Source of the DNA: Flavobacterium profundi
Lineage (GTDB): Bacteria > Bacteroidota > Bacteroidia > Flavobacteriales > Flavobacteriaceae
Assembly: GCF_006491645.1 (NCBI RefSeq)
Contig: NZ_VDCZ01000010.1
Span: 124,001 to 188,000, forward strand
Length of the DNA stretch: 64,000 nt
Reading direction: 5' to 3'
The notes below the pieces were generated by a model. The model made no database searches, was not told the origin of the DNA, and saw nothing but the letters and a program-made list of their open reading frames with translations. Shown in pieces: positions 10,068-19,262 of the stretch. How positions within the stretch are numbered: the first letter of the stretch is position 1; every line of letters starts with the position of its first letter. A program made the position numbers and the translations under genes.

Positions 10068-10105
10068 AAAAAACCTATTTACATTTTAACGCAAATAGGT
10101 TTTTT
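10068..10105 (-). terminator. Terminator of trhO
   Basis: A 13-bp stem (AAAAAACCTATTT / AAATAGGTTTTTT) with a 12-base loop, 41 bases beyond the trhO stop and ending in a T run on the minus strand. Confidence 0.8.
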
Positions 10106-10146
10106 AAAGTATATTTTTAAAACTGTTTTTTATACTCGTAAACTAG

Positions 10147-11502
10147 TTACTTCATTTTAAATAGCTTATCTGATAATCGCACTCGAAATGGTACTTGGAA
10201 AGTTACCTTATCTCCTGACTTAGCTTGAGCAACTTCTTTTCCATTTACTAGCATTTTTTCAAGTAGCAATTCTTCATTACCAGTTGTAGGTCCTGAGATT
10301 AAAATTTTATCTCCAATATTTAATTCTTGATTTTCAATTAAAAACTGAGCCACTTGTGCTTTTACAAAATAATGTTCGGCTTTACCTAACAAAACTTTTT
10401 TAACTTTAATCTTTTCACGAATGGTTTTTGTCTTTGAAACCACATCTAAAGACGCATCAGACAATACACCAGAATGTTTAAACTTTAACTTTTCTGATTT
10501 TCCCTTTCTAAAGACTTTATTCCCTACTTGCTTACCTTTTCTTAATTTCACTTGTTCTGCTAATGGTAAATGAATTACTTCTTGGCATTCTGTTGAACAG
10601 CAATTCTCCATAGCAGCTTTACATTCGTCACATTGAATAAACAATAAATGACAACCATCGTTCACACAATTTGTGTGATTATCACAAGGTTTCCCACATT
10701 GATGGCATTGCGAAATAATATCCTCAGTAATACGTTCGCCCAAACGATTGTCAAAAACAAAGTTTTTACCAATAAATTTACTTTCTAAACCTTCTTCTTT
10801 GATTTGCTTTGCATAATTGATGATACCCCCTTCTAATTGGTACACATTTTTAAAACCCTGATGCTTATAATAAGCAGACGCTTTTTCACAACGAATTCCT
10901 CCAGTACAATACATTACCAAGTTCTTCGTTTCTTTAAAATCTTTTAATTGCTCATTAATAATAGGTAAGCTTTCTCTAAAAGTTTCCACATCTGGAGTAA
11001 TCGCACCTTTAAAATGACCTACTTCACTTTCGTAATGATTTCTAAAATCTACTACAATTGTATTGGGATCTTCGAGGATTTCATTGAATTCTTTAGCTTT
11101 TAAATGAATTCCTTTTTTGGTAACATCAAAAGTAGCATCATTTAGTCCATCTGCTACAATTTTATGACGCACTTTAATCGTTAATTTTAAAAATGAATGA
11201 TCGTCTTGTTCCACAGCTACATTCAAACGAATGCCTTGCATAAAATCATAGCTTTCAAGTGTGTCTCTAAAAGCTTCAAAATTATCTGCTGGAACACTCA
11301 TTTGGGCATTTATTCCTTCGTGAGCCACATAGATTCTCCCAAGAGCATCTAAAGGATTCCATGCTAAAAATAAATCGTTACGAAATTGTTGAGGGTCTTC
11401 AATTTTGGCATACGCATAAAAAGACAACGTTAAACGTTGTTTGCCTGCTTGATCAATTAGCTCGGCTCTTTCTTCTGCGCTTAAGGTGTTATACAGTTGC
11501 AT
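10147..11502 (-). CDS. trhO: tRNA uridine(34) hydroxylase TrhO (rhodanese family) with extra C-terminal barrel
   Basis: A 451-residue protein. Residues about 1-110 form the TrhO N-terminal domain, followed by a rhodanese domain with MYCTGGIRCEKA (Cys199) and then a Cys-rich metal-binding-like stretch (CHQCGKPCDNHTNC to about residue 310). TrhO makes 5-hydroxyuridine at tRNA position 34 using oxygen. The protein is about 100 residues longer than the E. coli enzyme. The extra part, about 385-451, reads LNIGDKILISGP, then VNGKEVAQAKSGDKVTF, and resembles the small beta-barrel at the end of U32 peptidase-family proteins such as TrhP. TrhP serves the alternative hydroxylation route, so the similarity is suggestive. 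It has its own promoter and terminator. Confidence 0.87.
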   Translation of the reverse strand: MQLYNTLSAEERAELIDQAGKQRLTLSFYAYAKIEDPQQFRNDLFLAWNPLDALGRIYVAHEGINAQMSVPADNFEAFRDTLESYDFMQGIRLNVAVEQDDHSFLKLTIKVRHKIVADGLNDATFDVTKKGIHLKAKEFNEILEDPNTIVVDFRNHYESEVGHFKGAITPDVETFRESLPIINEQLKDFKETKNLVMYCTGGIRCEKASAYYKHQGFKNVYQLEGGIINYAKQIKEEGLESKFIGKNFVFDNRLGERITEDIISQCHQCGKPCDNHTNCVNDGCHLLFIQCDECKAAMENCCSTECQEVIHLPLAEQVKLRKGKQVGNKVFRKGKSEKLKFKHSGVLSDASLDVVSKTKTIREKIKVKKVLLGKAEHYFVKAQVAQFLIENQELNIGDKILISGPTTGNEELLLEKMLVNGKEVAQAKSGDKVTFQVPFRVRLSDKLFKMK

Positions 11503-11562
11503 GCTATAAACGTTTAAGTGAGAAATTATTTTATAAACCCTAAATGGAAGGATTTATGACTG

Positions 11563-11597
11563 CAAAGATAAAATTTTATTTTAAAGTGGAAAACAAA
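11563..11597 (-). promoter_or_regulatory. Promoter of trhO
   Basis: On the minus strand TTTG (11597-11594), 23 bases, then TATCTTTG (11570-11563), a perfect TAnnTTTG element at the long end of usual spacing. About 60 bases before the start codon. Confidence 0.55.
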
Positions 11598-11731
11598 CAA
11601 AATAAATTCAAAATTTAAATTATGCACTATTTACTCGCATAGCAATTTCAAAAAATTTCATCTGAAAATCAACTTTTTAATACCTCAAAAAGCATCCTAA
11701 AGCAAAAATTCAACTTGTTAATAAAATTTCA

Positions 11732-11761
11732 TTGCAAAAAGATAAAAATTAGGTATTTTTA
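11732..11761 (+). promoter_or_regulatory. Putative recA promoter
   Basis: TTG (11732-11734), 19 bases, then TATTTTTA (11754-11761), one base off TAnnTTTG, 18 bases before the recA ATG. No obvious LexA-type palindrome was seen nearby. Confidence 0.5.
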
Positions 11762-11779
11762 CGCAAAATATACATAATT

Positions 11780-12784
11780 ATGAGCACAGATAAAGACGCA
11801 AAATTAAAAGCCTTACAATTAACATTAGACAAATTAGATAAAACCTACGGAAAAGGAACTGTAATGAAAATGGGAGATGCTGCTGTAGAAGAAGTAGAAG
11901 TCATTTCATCTGGTTCATTAGGATTGGATTTAGCTCTTGGTGTAAATGGATATCCAAAAGGAAGAATTATTGAAATATATGGACCTGAATCTTCTGGTAA
12001 AACGACTTTAACATTACATGCCATTGCTGAAACGCAAAAAGCTGGTGGAATAGCTGCCTTTATTGATGCAGAACATGCTTTTGATCGTTTTTATGCAGAA
12101 AAATTAGGAATCGATATTGATAATTTAATTATTTCTCAACCAGACAATGGAGAACAAGCACTAGAAATTGCTGAAAGTTTAATTCGATCTGGAGCAGTAG
12201 ACATAGTAGTTATTGACTCAGTTGCGGCTTTAACACCTAAAAGTGAAATTGAAGGTGATATGGGAGACTCTAAAATGGGATTACATGCTCGTTTAATGTC
12301 GCAAGCCTTACGAAAATTAACCGCAACAATTCATAAGACCAACTGTACTGTATTTTTCATTAATCAATTGCGTGATAAAATTGGAGTTATGTTTGGAAGT
12401 CCTGAAACCACAACTGGTGGTAATGCATTAAAGTTTTATGCTTCTGTACGAGTTGATATTCGACGTTCATCCCAAATTAAAGATGGTGAAAATGTAATTG
12501 GTAATAGAACTAAAGTTAAAATAGTTAAAAACAAAGTTGCACCACCATTTAAAACTGCAGAATTTGACATCATGTATGGTGAAGGAGTTTCTAAGGTTGG
12601 AGAAGTACTTGATTTAGCGGTAGAATTTGAAATTGTAAAGAAAAGTGGTTCATGGTTTAGTTATGGAGACACTAAATTAGGACAAGGTCGAGATTCTGTA
12701 AAAGCCCTAATAAAAGATAATCCAGAACTAATGGATGAATTAGAAGAAAAAATAAAGGAAACAATTAAAGCCGCAAATGCTTAA
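11780..12784 (+). CDS. recA: Recombinase RecA
   Basis: A 334-residue RecA of usual length. Walker A is GPESSGKT (residues 68-75); VVIDSVAAL is the Walker B strand; the L2 region reads [21 protein letters not shown]. It forms filaments on single-stranded DNA, drives homologous recombination and triggers the SOS response in the cytoplasm. It is a single-gene unit between a promoter-like element and a strong terminator, divergent from trhO. Confidence 0.98.
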   Translation: MSTDKDAKLKALQLTLDKLDKTYGKGTVMKMGDAAVEEVEVISSGSLGLDLALGVNGYPKGRIIEIYGPESSGKTTLTLHAIAETQKAGGIAAFIDAEHAFDRFYAEKLGIDIDNLIISQPDNGEQALEIAESLIRSGAVDIVVIDSVAALTPKSEIEGDMGDSKMGLHARLMSQALRKLTATIHKTNCTVFFINQLRDKIGVMFGSPETTTGGNALKFYASVRVDIRRSSQIKDGENVIGNRTKVKIVKNKVAPPFKTAEFDIMYGEGVSKVGEVLDLAVEFEIVKKSGSWFSYGDTKLGQGRDSVKALIKDNPELMDELEEKIKETIKAANA

Positions 12785-12788
12785 AACA

Positions 12789-12818
12789 AAAAAATCACGA
12801 AAAAAATCGTGATTTTTT
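12789..12818 (+). terminator. Terminator of recA
   Basis: A perfect 12-bp stem (AAAAAATCACGA / TCGTGATTTTTT) with a six-A loop and a T run, directly after the recA stop. Confidence 0.9.
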
Positions 12819-13003
12819 TGTTTAACCACGCAACCTTTTCTACTTCTTAGAATCTTTCATTTAAGTAATGAACATTAAAAACATCTTATTATACTAGTTT
12901 ATTTATAACAACTTAATTAAACTTTATAAAGATTTAAAAATAAAATTAAAAACATTAAAATAGGTTAACTCATATAGAGCTCCTAAAATTAAAATTTACA
13001 CCT

Positions 13004-13411
13004 ATGAAGCGAGTCCTTTTTTTACTAACTATGTTTTTAGTACTAAACTCATGCAGTCTTAATGACAATATGGAAAAATACCATCTTGAAATATCCCCAG
13101 TTGAAGAGGCTATTTTACCTGACAGTTTTGAACTCGACGGCACTTATGAAATTAAGTTAAAATATTACCGCCCTAGTACCTGTCATGTATACGACAAGAT
13201 ATATTATGAGAAATATTTAAATATAAGAACTATCGCAATTCGAAATGTGGTATTTGAAAGAAATAATTGTGTTCCTTTTGAAAATGAACTTACAGAAGTT
13301 ACTTTTAACTTTCATGTAACAAACAACGGTTCTTATATTTTTAAATTTTGGAAAGGTACTGACGCAAATGGAGAAGATATTTATGAAGAAGTAGAAGTTC
13401 CTGTTATTTGA
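13004..13411 (+). CDS. Small lipoprotein of unknown function heading an ECF sigma operon
   Basis: A 135-residue protein not recognised as a known family. It starts MKRVLFLLTMFLVLNSCSLND, a lipoprotein signal with Cys17. The rest has alternating beta-type sequence and ends EEVEVPVI. The ECF sigma gene begins 16 bases after its stop, so the two are probably co-transcribed. A role as an envelope sensor or as a target of the same sigma is possible but not shown by the sequence. Confidence 0.7.
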   Translation: MKRVLFLLTMFLVLNSCSLNDNMEKYHLEISPVEEAILPDSFELDGTYEIKLKYYRPSTCHVYDKIYYEKYLNIRTIAIRNVVFERNNCVPFENELTEVTFNFHVTNNGSYIFKFWKGTDANGEDIYEEVEVPVI

Positions 13412-13427
13412 TAAAACTTTATTCATT

Positions 13428-13970
13428 TTGATAATTGACCAACTCATAAATGATTGCAAAAAGGGAAATACTAAGGCTTTTGAGCAAATATACCGACTAT
13501 TGAGTCCTAAAGTATTTGCTGTTTGCCTTAAGTATTCGAGAAATTATGAGGAAGCACAAGATAATTTACAAGAAGGGTTTATTTTAATTTATGAAAAAAT
13601 AAATCAATTCCATTTTAAAGGATCTTTTGAAGGTTGGGCAAAAAGAGTTGTAATTAATTACATCCTTCAACAATATAGAAACCAAGGAATTTTTGAAATA
13701 ATTTCAGAAAATCTACCTGATGATTCAGAAATTGAAGTTGATGAGGAAAATGTATCTCTTGAATTTTTAACAAAAATCATTCAAGAATTACCCGATAGAT
13801 ACCGGTTAGTATTTAATCTTTATGTAATGGATGGATATTCTCATAAAGAAATAGCAGAAATGTTAGAAATTAATATTGGTACTTCTAAATCAAATTTAGC
13901 AAGAGCCAAAGCAATTTTAAAAAACAAAATTGAAGAAAACGCAAACACTTCAATTCCGAAAACGAAATGA
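13428..13970 (+). CDS. ECF-type RNA polymerase sigma factor
   Basis: A 180-residue sigma-70 family member with only regions 2 and 4. Region 2 shows EEAQDNLQEGFILIYEKINQF and FEGWAKRVVINYI; region 4 shows ELPDRYRLVFNLYVMDGYSHKEIAEML, a helix-turn-helix for -35 recognition. The start is TTG: no ATG or GTG occurs in frame before region 2 and the N-terminus IIDQLINDCKKGNTKAFEQIY is the usual beginning of such proteins. It overlaps the next gene by 4 bases (ATGA), the common arrangement for a sigma factor and its regulator. Confidence 0.9.
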   Translation: MIIDQLINDCKKGNTKAFEQIYRLLSPKVFAVCLKYSRNYEEAQDNLQEGFILIYEKINQFHFKGSFEGWAKRVVINYILQQYRNQGIFEIISENLPDDSEIEVDEENVSLEFLTKIIQELPDRYRLVFNLYVMDGYSHKEIAEMLEINIGTSKSNLARAKAILKNKIEENANTSIPKTK

Positions 13971-15796
13971 AAGAAAACAAAAATATAGAACGCTTATTTC
14001 AAGAAAAGTTTAAAGACTTTGAAGCAAATCCACCGGAAGATGCTTGGGATGTAATTGCTTCTAGAATTGAAAAGAAAAAAAACAAACGAAGAGTTATTCC
14101 TTTTTGGTTTAAAGCCGCTGGAATTGCAGCCTGTTTGCTTGTCGCTATTTTCTTATTACTTCCTTCTGAAGCCGATAAAAATAATTTTATTCATTCTGAT
14201 GAAAAAATTGTTTTAGAAAACAACAACAATAATAAAGAAGAAAACAACAACACTATTCACAACAATACAATTAAAAAATCCAATTCTGATGTTGTAGTTA
14301 CACAAGAAAATAACATTCTCAATTCAAAAGAAGAAAACCCCTCTAAAAACAACAATTTAAATGAGAATCCTATTCTTAACAAATCCAATTCAAATGATAA
14401 GATTACTAAAGCTAAAAATAATGCATTCGTAAGTGTTTCAAGCGAAGAAAACAATCTAACACGAATTGGAAACCAAGAAGAAATCACTCAAGAAACTCAA
14501 AATAACATAATTACTAATGATAAAGCAAGTCCTAATGAAAACAAGGCATTAGCCAACCATTTTAATTCATCTAAAGAAACTCTTGAAAATAAAAACAAAT
14601 TAATAGAAACAACATCAACAAATGAAAAAGCGGTTGCTATTTTAACCAACAAAAATATAAGTAACATTGATAAAGAATCTTTAACTAAAGCTGAAGAAAA
14701 GCCAAATTCAAATGATACTATTACAAACAAAGTTCCTCTTAATATCATTGTTTCAGGTAAGGCAGAAGATCGAGTTGTAGAAAATCAAAACACTAAAAAT
14801 TCAAATTTAGTTGAAGAGAAAACATTAATAAAAGATAAAGTTGTAGGTGCAACACAACCCAATCAAAAAACAAAAAATACGACAGAAAACACAATTGATT
14901 ATACTAGAGAAATTCAAAAAAATGAAATCTCTGGAAATTCATTAGTTGTTACCAATGATGTCAGTAAAGATAGTACTATAACAACTACGGAAGCTTTGGC
15001 AGAAGTAAATGTTTTAGAACAATTGCTAAAAGAAAAGGAAGCGGGAGAGAATGCTGTTGAAAAAGAAAAAGAGAAAAGAGATAAATGGGTGATTAGTAGT
15101 AATGCTGCGCCCGTTTATTTCAATTCAATTTCGGATGGCTCACCCATTGATGAACAATTTAGCAATAATGAAAAAAGTTATGCCACAAGTTTAAGTTATG
15201 GAGTAGGTTTACAATACAATCTTAATAAAAAAATTAGTATTCGTTCAGGTATTAATGCAATTAATATAAATTACAACACTAATAATGTTTATTACTCAAG
15301 CACCTTAAATCAAATTAATGCAATTTCATTAAATATTGACCAAAACGTGAACGCGGAAAATTTAGTTTTGAGAAATACTCCATCTGAAGATGCCAATATT
15401 TTATCCGCTGATGTTGAAAACATGTCAGAAGCAACTCAAGCAAGTTTAAACCAAGAGATGGGTTATATAGAAATTCCATTAGAAATGACCTATAAAATTT
15501 TAGACAAAAAATTTGGCATAGAAGTTATTGGCGGAATGAGTACTTTAGTGTTGAATAAGAACAATATATCCTTAGTCTCTAATGGTTCCGAAATGGTTAT
15601 TGGAGAAGCCAACAATTTAAATAACATACATTTTAGTAGTAATGTCGGTTTGGGTTTTAACTACAATTTTTTGAAATCATTTCAATTTAATTTTCAACCT
15701 GTATTTAAATACCAGATCAATACGTTTAATTCCAATTCAGGAAACTTTAAACCTTATATAGTAGGTTTATATTCTGGAATTAGTTTTAGCTTTTAG
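13967..15796 (+). CDS. Putative anti-sigma protein with membrane helix, long Asn/Lys-rich linker and outer-membrane barrel
   Basis: A 609-residue protein. Residues 1-45 are cytoplasm-like and contain PPEDAWDVIASRIEKKK, typical of small N-terminal domains next to ECF sigma genes in Bacteroidota. A membrane helix follows (about 46-66). Residues about 70-370 are low-complexity, rich in Asn, Lys, Glu and Thr. The end (about 380-609) has the alternating pattern of an outer-membrane beta-barrel of the PorT type (YGVGLQYNLNKKISIRSGI and a terminal YSGISFSF). One chain could therefore span both membranes, with the linker crossing the periplasm. The 4-base overlap with the sigma gene supports a regulatory role, which remains inferred. 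Confidence 0.75.
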   Translation: MKENKNIERLFQEKFKDFEANPPEDAWDVIASRIEKKKNKRRVIPFWFKAAGIAACLLVAIFLLLPSEADKNNFIHSDEKIVLENNNNNKEENNNTIHNNTIKKSNSDVVVTQENNILNSKEENPSKNNNLNENPILNKSNSNDKITKAKNNAFVSVSSEENNLTRIGNQEEITQETQNNIITNDKASPNENKALANHFNSSKETLENKNKLIETTSTNEKAVAILTNKNISNIDKESLTKAEEKPNSNDTITNKVPLNIIVSGKAEDRVVENQNTKNSNLVEEKTLIKDKVVGATQPNQKTKNTTENTIDYTREIQKNEISGNSLVVTNDVSKDSTITTTEALAEVNVLEQLLKEKEAGENAVEKEKEKRDKWVISSNAAPVYFNSISDGSPIDEQFSNNEKSYATSLSYGVGLQYNLNKKISIRSGINAININYNTNNVYYSSTLNQINAISLNIDQNVNAENLVLRNTPSEDANILSADVENMSEATQASLNQEMGYIEIPLEMTYKILDKKFGIEVIGGMSTLVLNKNNISLVSNGSEMVIGEANNLNNIHFSSNVGLGFNYNFLKSFQFNFQPVFKYQINTFNSNSGNFKPYIVGLYSGISFSF

Positions 15797-15858
15797 CTTT
15801 ATTGGTTAAGCTTAAATTTTAGTTAGGTGTTTCATTACTTCAAAAAAGGATGAAACTG

Positions 15859-15887
15859 AAAAAGTCCCAATTTCTTGGGACTTTTTT
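15859..15887. terminator. Bidirectional terminator
   Basis: A 12-bp stem (AAAAAGTCCCAA / TTGGGACTTTTT) with loop TTTC between convergent genes, with T runs usable on both strands. Confidence 0.88.
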
Positions 15888-15911
15888 GATATAGGGTTAG
15901 TTATTATAAAT

Positions 15912-16256
15912 TTAATTTCTAACTAAAGCTTCTTTAGACCATTTTTTAACTTCCGCAATTCTACTATTTGCAAAATCTACTTCATTTAAAGCTGAATCAT
16001 TCCAGAAAAACCATTTTCCAGTTTTATTACCATTTTCATATTCTCCCATCGCTTGTTTTGTTCCATCTTGGTTATAAGAAACCCATTTCCCATGAAGTTT
16101 TCCGTCTAAATAAAAGCCTTCTTGTTTAACCTGACCATTGTCATAAAAATAAGTTGCTTTCACCATTTGATCTACTACTTCATACTTTGGTTTAACTTCT
16201 TGAGCTGCCATCATTCCTGAAACCAATAAAACTGCTGCAATTACTATCTTTTTCAT
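15912..16256 (-). CDS. Small exported protein with MORN-like/YwqK-type repeats
   Basis: A 114-residue protein with a signal peptide (about 1-18, ending MMAAQ). Three copies of a short beta-hairpin motif follow: YDNGQVKQEGFYLDGKLHG, NQDGTKQAMGEYENGNKTG and WKFF-like variants, as in MORN-variant or YwqK-like proteins. These are often labelled antitoxins by homology, but there is no toxin gene next to it and the signal peptide argues for the periplasm. Its function is unknown. It has an ideal promoter and stands alone. Confidence 0.75.
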   Translation of the reverse strand: MKKIVIAAVLLVSGMMAAQEVKPKYEVVDQMVKATYFYDNGQVKQEGFYLDGKLHGKWVSYNQDGTKQAMGEYENGNKTGKWFFWNDSALNEVDFANSRIAEVKKWSKEALVRN

Positions 16257-16289
16257 ATCTTTAAAATTAATAGGTTAACGATTCTATAA

Positions 16290-16320
16290 CAAATATAGAA
16301 AATATTTTACATAAAACAAA
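16290..16320 (-). promoter_or_regulatory. Consensus promoter of the MORN-like gene
   Basis: On the minus strand TTTG (16320-16317), exactly 19 bases, then TATATTTG (16297-16290). Both elements and the spacing match the Bacteroidota housekeeping consensus. Confidence 0.8.
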
Positions 16321-16364
16321 CTTTTACTTAACAATTTCATAACATTGGAAAAATAGACATAAAA

Positions 16365-16388
16365 AAACCAACGAAAAATCGTTGGTTT
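16365..16388 (-). terminator. Terminator of the TlpA-like gene
   Basis: A 10-bp stem (AAACCAACGA / TCGTTGGTTT), loop AAAA, followed on the minus strand by a T run. Confidence 0.85.
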
Positions 16389-16408
16389 AAATTAATATTT
16401 AATTGCTT

Positions 16409-17416
16409 TTATTTGTTAAAAAACTCTTTCAATGTACTATCTAAAGTAGCAGAAGAAGGTCGTGGTGCATCAGCAAAAATAACTTTACCGTCAGGACCTA
16501 TTAAGATAAATCTTGGGATAGCATTAATACCATAAGCTTTTATGAAATCAGAATTCCAATTGTTATCTGCAAATAATTGAACACCTCCTAATTCTTTTTC
16601 TGAAACAAATTTTTTCCATTTGTCATGGTCTTTTTGTGTATCTACAGAAATACTTACAAAAACAATATTATCGTTATGGTATTTTTCTTCTATTTTTTTC
16701 AAATGAGGAATTTCAGCTCTACATGGCGCACACCAAGTAGCCCAAACATCAATATAAACATATTTCCCTTTGAAATCTTCTAATTTGGTCATTCCTCCCT
16801 TATGGTTTTCGAAATTGAAAGAAGGACTTGCAACCCCATTCATTTTTTCAGCTATTTTCTTCTGAGCATAAAATTGACTCAACATCATGGATTCTTGTTG
16901 AATCATAGCTGTTAACATTTGCGATAAAGAAGTATCAACTCCTGCTTGTTCTAAAGCAGCTAAATCATCTGACTTCTTTTTGTTTAAACCTGCTTGAAAA
17001 GCAGTTTCATCTTCCGTAAATAAAAAATCCAAATCTTTTTCAAAAGCTTCATCAGTTAAGGCTTTTTTTGCCAAGTAGTTATTTTCAACAGATCCTTTTC
17101 CTTCATATTTAATAGATTCGTCAAAACTTTTAGCATCCATTGTAAGTTTTAAATCATATCCATTTTTCAAAAACAACATCGTCGTTTCAGAACCATCAAA
17201 CAATTGAAATAATCCATCTGAAGGAATTTCAAAAGCATCTTTAAATTGACCTCTTTTATTAAGACGTAATGTTTTCTTAAAGTTTTTTCCAGAAGCTAAA
17301 ACAATAGAATCTGAATTGCGATTTGCGATTTTACCTTCAAAAGAAACCATTTTAGAAGCATCCTGAGCATGTATCGATAAAACAGCAAATAATAATAAAA
17401 TTACCAATTTTTTCAT
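16409..17416 (-). CDS. TlpA-family periplasmic thioredoxin-like protein
   Basis: A 335-residue exported protein. Signal peptide about 1-17 (ending IHAQ). The N-terminal half (about 20-190) is a DUF4369-like beta and helical region; the C-terminal half (about 195-335) is a thioredoxin fold with ATWCAPCRAEIP, whose CAPC redox pair lies near residues 229-232, and a cis-Pro region INAIPRFILIGPDG. It probably reduces or exchanges disulfides in the periplasm. The gene is alone between its terminator and the divergent aspS gene. The partner protein is not evident. Confidence 0.88.
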   Translation of the reverse strand: MKKLVILLLFAVLSIHAQDASKMVSFEGKIANRNSDSIVLASGKNFKKTLRLNKRGQFKDAFEIPSDGLFQLFDGSETTMLFLKNGYDLKLTMDAKSFDESIKYEGKGSVENNYLAKKALTDEAFEKDLDFLFTEDETAFQAGLNKKKSDDLAALEQAGVDTSLSQMLTAMIQQESMMLSQFYAQKKIAEKMNGVASPSFNFENHKGGMTKLEDFKGKYVYIDVWATWCAPCRAEIPHLKKIEEKYHNDNIVFVSISVDTQKDHDKWKKFVSEKELGGVQLFADNNWNSDFIKAYGINAIPRFILIGPDGKVIFADAPRPSSATLDSTLKEFFNK

Positions 17417-17486
17417 AAGAGTTAAATTGAATTAAAAATAATCTTCAAATCTAATAAATTTACTCGATAAAATTAATATTTGTTAT

Positions 17487-17494
17487 TACTTTTG
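17487..17494 (+). promoter_or_regulatory. -7 element of aspS
   Basis: TACTTTTG matches TAnnTTTG and lies 16 bases before the aspS ATG. No matching TTTG was found at the usual distance upstream. Confidence 0.5.
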
Positions 17495-17510
17495 CATAAA
17501 TTTTAATAAA

Positions 17511-19256
17511 ATGTATAGAAGTCATACTTGTGGAGAACTTACCGCTTCACATATAAATACAGAAGTAACATTAGCAGGTTGGGTACAAAAAACCCGTGAT
17601 AAAGGTTTCATGATTTGGGTTGATGTAAGAGATCGTTATGGGATAACTCAATTAATTTTTGACGAAAAAAGGACCGACACTAGCGTTTTTGAAAAAGCAA
17701 AAACGCTAGGTCGCGAATTTGTTATCCAAGTAAAAGGAACTGTGATTGAAAGGGAATCTAAAAACCCTAACATGCCAACTGGTGAAATTGAAATTTTAGT
17801 TTCTGAATTAAACATCTTAAATGAAGCCATGCTTCCTCCATTTACTATTGAAGATGAAACGGATGGTGGTGAAGACATACGAATGAAGTATCGTTATTTA
17901 GATATTCGTAGAAACCCAGTAAAAAATAATTTATTATTCCGTCACAAAGTAAGTATGGAAGTACGTAAATACCTTTCTGACAAAGGTTTTTGTGACATTG
18001 AAACTCCTTACCTAATTAAATCTACTCCAGAAGGAGCAAGAGATTTTGTGGTGCCAAGTAGAATGAATGAAGGACAATTTTATGCTTTACCGCAATCGCC
18101 TCAAACATTTAAACAATTATTGATGGTAGGTGGTATGGATAAGTATTTCCAAATTGTAAAATGTTTTAGAGACGAAGATTTAAGGGCTGACCGTCAACCT
18201 GAATTTACTCAGATAGACTGTGAAATGGCTTTTGTAGAGCAAGAAGACATTTTAGATATGTTTGAAGGTTTAACGCGTCATTTATTAAAAGAAATAAAAG
18301 GCATTGAAGTAGATAAATTCCCCAGAATCACCTACGATTATGCTATGAAAACGTATGGAAATGACAAACCAGATATTCGTTTTGAGATGAAATTTGGAGA
18401 GTTAAATGCTGTGGCACAACATAAAGATTTTGGTGTATTCAATTCTGCGGAATTAGTAGTAGGTATTGCAGCTCCTGGTTGTGCTTCTTATACTAGAAAA
18501 GAAATTGATGCTTTAATTGAGTGGGTAAAAAGACCTCAAATTGGAGCTTCAGGAATGGTATATGTAAAATGTGAAGAAGATGGTTCCTTCAAATCTTCTG
18601 TAGATAAATTTTATGATCAGGAAGATTTGAAAAAATGGGCAGAAGCAACTCAAGCTAAAGCAGGAGATTTAATTTTAGTTTTATCAGGTAATGCTGACAA
18701 AACGAGAACCCAACTTTCCGCTCTAAGAATGGAAGTAGCGACTCGTTTAGGATTAAGAAAATCAGATGAATTTGCTCCATTATGGGTAGTTGATTTTCCT
18801 TTATTAGAATGGGATGAAGAAAGTGGTCGTTATCATGCGATGCACCATCCTTTTACTTCTCCAAAACCAGAAGATATTGAACTAATTGAAACCCATCCTG
18901 GAAAAGTAAGAGCGAATGCTTATGATATGGTTTTAAATGGAAATGAGATAGGCGGTGGTTCTATCCGTATTCATGACAGAGCATTACAATCTAGAATGTT
19001 TGACTTACTAGGATTTAGCAAAGAAGAAGCACAAGCGCAATTTGGCTTCTTAATGAATGCTTTTGAGTTTGGAGCTCCGCCACATGGTGGTTTGGCTTTT
19101 GGATTGGACCGATTAGTATCTATTTTAGGAGGTCAAGAAACGATTCGTGATTTTATTGCTTTCCCAAAAAACAACTCGGGAAGAGATGTCATGATTGATG
19201 CACCATCAAAAATTGACACTAAACAATTAGAAGAATTACATATTAAGTTGAAATAA
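17511..19256 (+). CDS. aspS: Aspartyl-tRNA synthetase
   Basis: A 581-residue class II synthetase of the bacterial (GAD-domain) type. It opens [10 protein letters not shown] with the OB-fold anticodon-binding domain (to about residue 110), then the catalytic core with [15 protein letters not shown], the motif 2 loop [16 protein letters not shown] and motif 3 [12 protein letters not shown] near the end. The insert about residues 280-420 is the GAD domain. It charges tRNA-Asp in the cytoplasm. The next gene begins 6 bases after its stop. Confidence 0.97.
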   Translation: MYRSHTCGELTASHINTEVTLAGWVQKTRDKGFMIWVDVRDRYGITQLIFDEKRTDTSVFEKAKTLGREFVIQVKGTVIERESKNPNMPTGEIEILVSELNILNEAMLPPFTIEDETDGGEDIRMKYRYLDIRRNPVKNNLLFRHKVSMEVRKYLSDKGFCDIETPYLIKSTPEGARDFVVPSRMNEGQFYALPQSPQTFKQLLMVGGMDKYFQIVKCFRDEDLRADRQPEFTQIDCEMAFVEQEDILDMFEGLTRHLLKEIKGIEVDKFPRITYDYAMKTYGNDKPDIRFEMKFGELNAVAQHKDFGVFNSAELVVGIAAPGCASYTRKEIDALIEWVKRPQIGASGMVYVKCEEDGSFKSSVDKFYDQEDLKKWAEATQAKAGDLILVLSGNADKTRTQLSALRMEVATRLGLRKSDEFAPLWVVDFPLLEWDEESGRYHAMHHPFTSPKPEDIELIETHPGKVRANAYDMVLNGNEIGGGSIRIHDRALQSRMFDLLGFSKEEAQAQFGFLMNAFEFGAPPHGGLAFGLDRLVSILGGQETIRDFIAFPKNNSGRDVMIDAPSKIDTKQLEELHIKLK

Positions 19257-19262
19257 TTATCC

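Noticed and set aside
15912..16256. YwqK-type antitoxin of a toxin-antitoxin pair
   Set aside because: It has a signal peptide, stands alone between a promoter and a terminator, and no small toxin-like frame is next to it.
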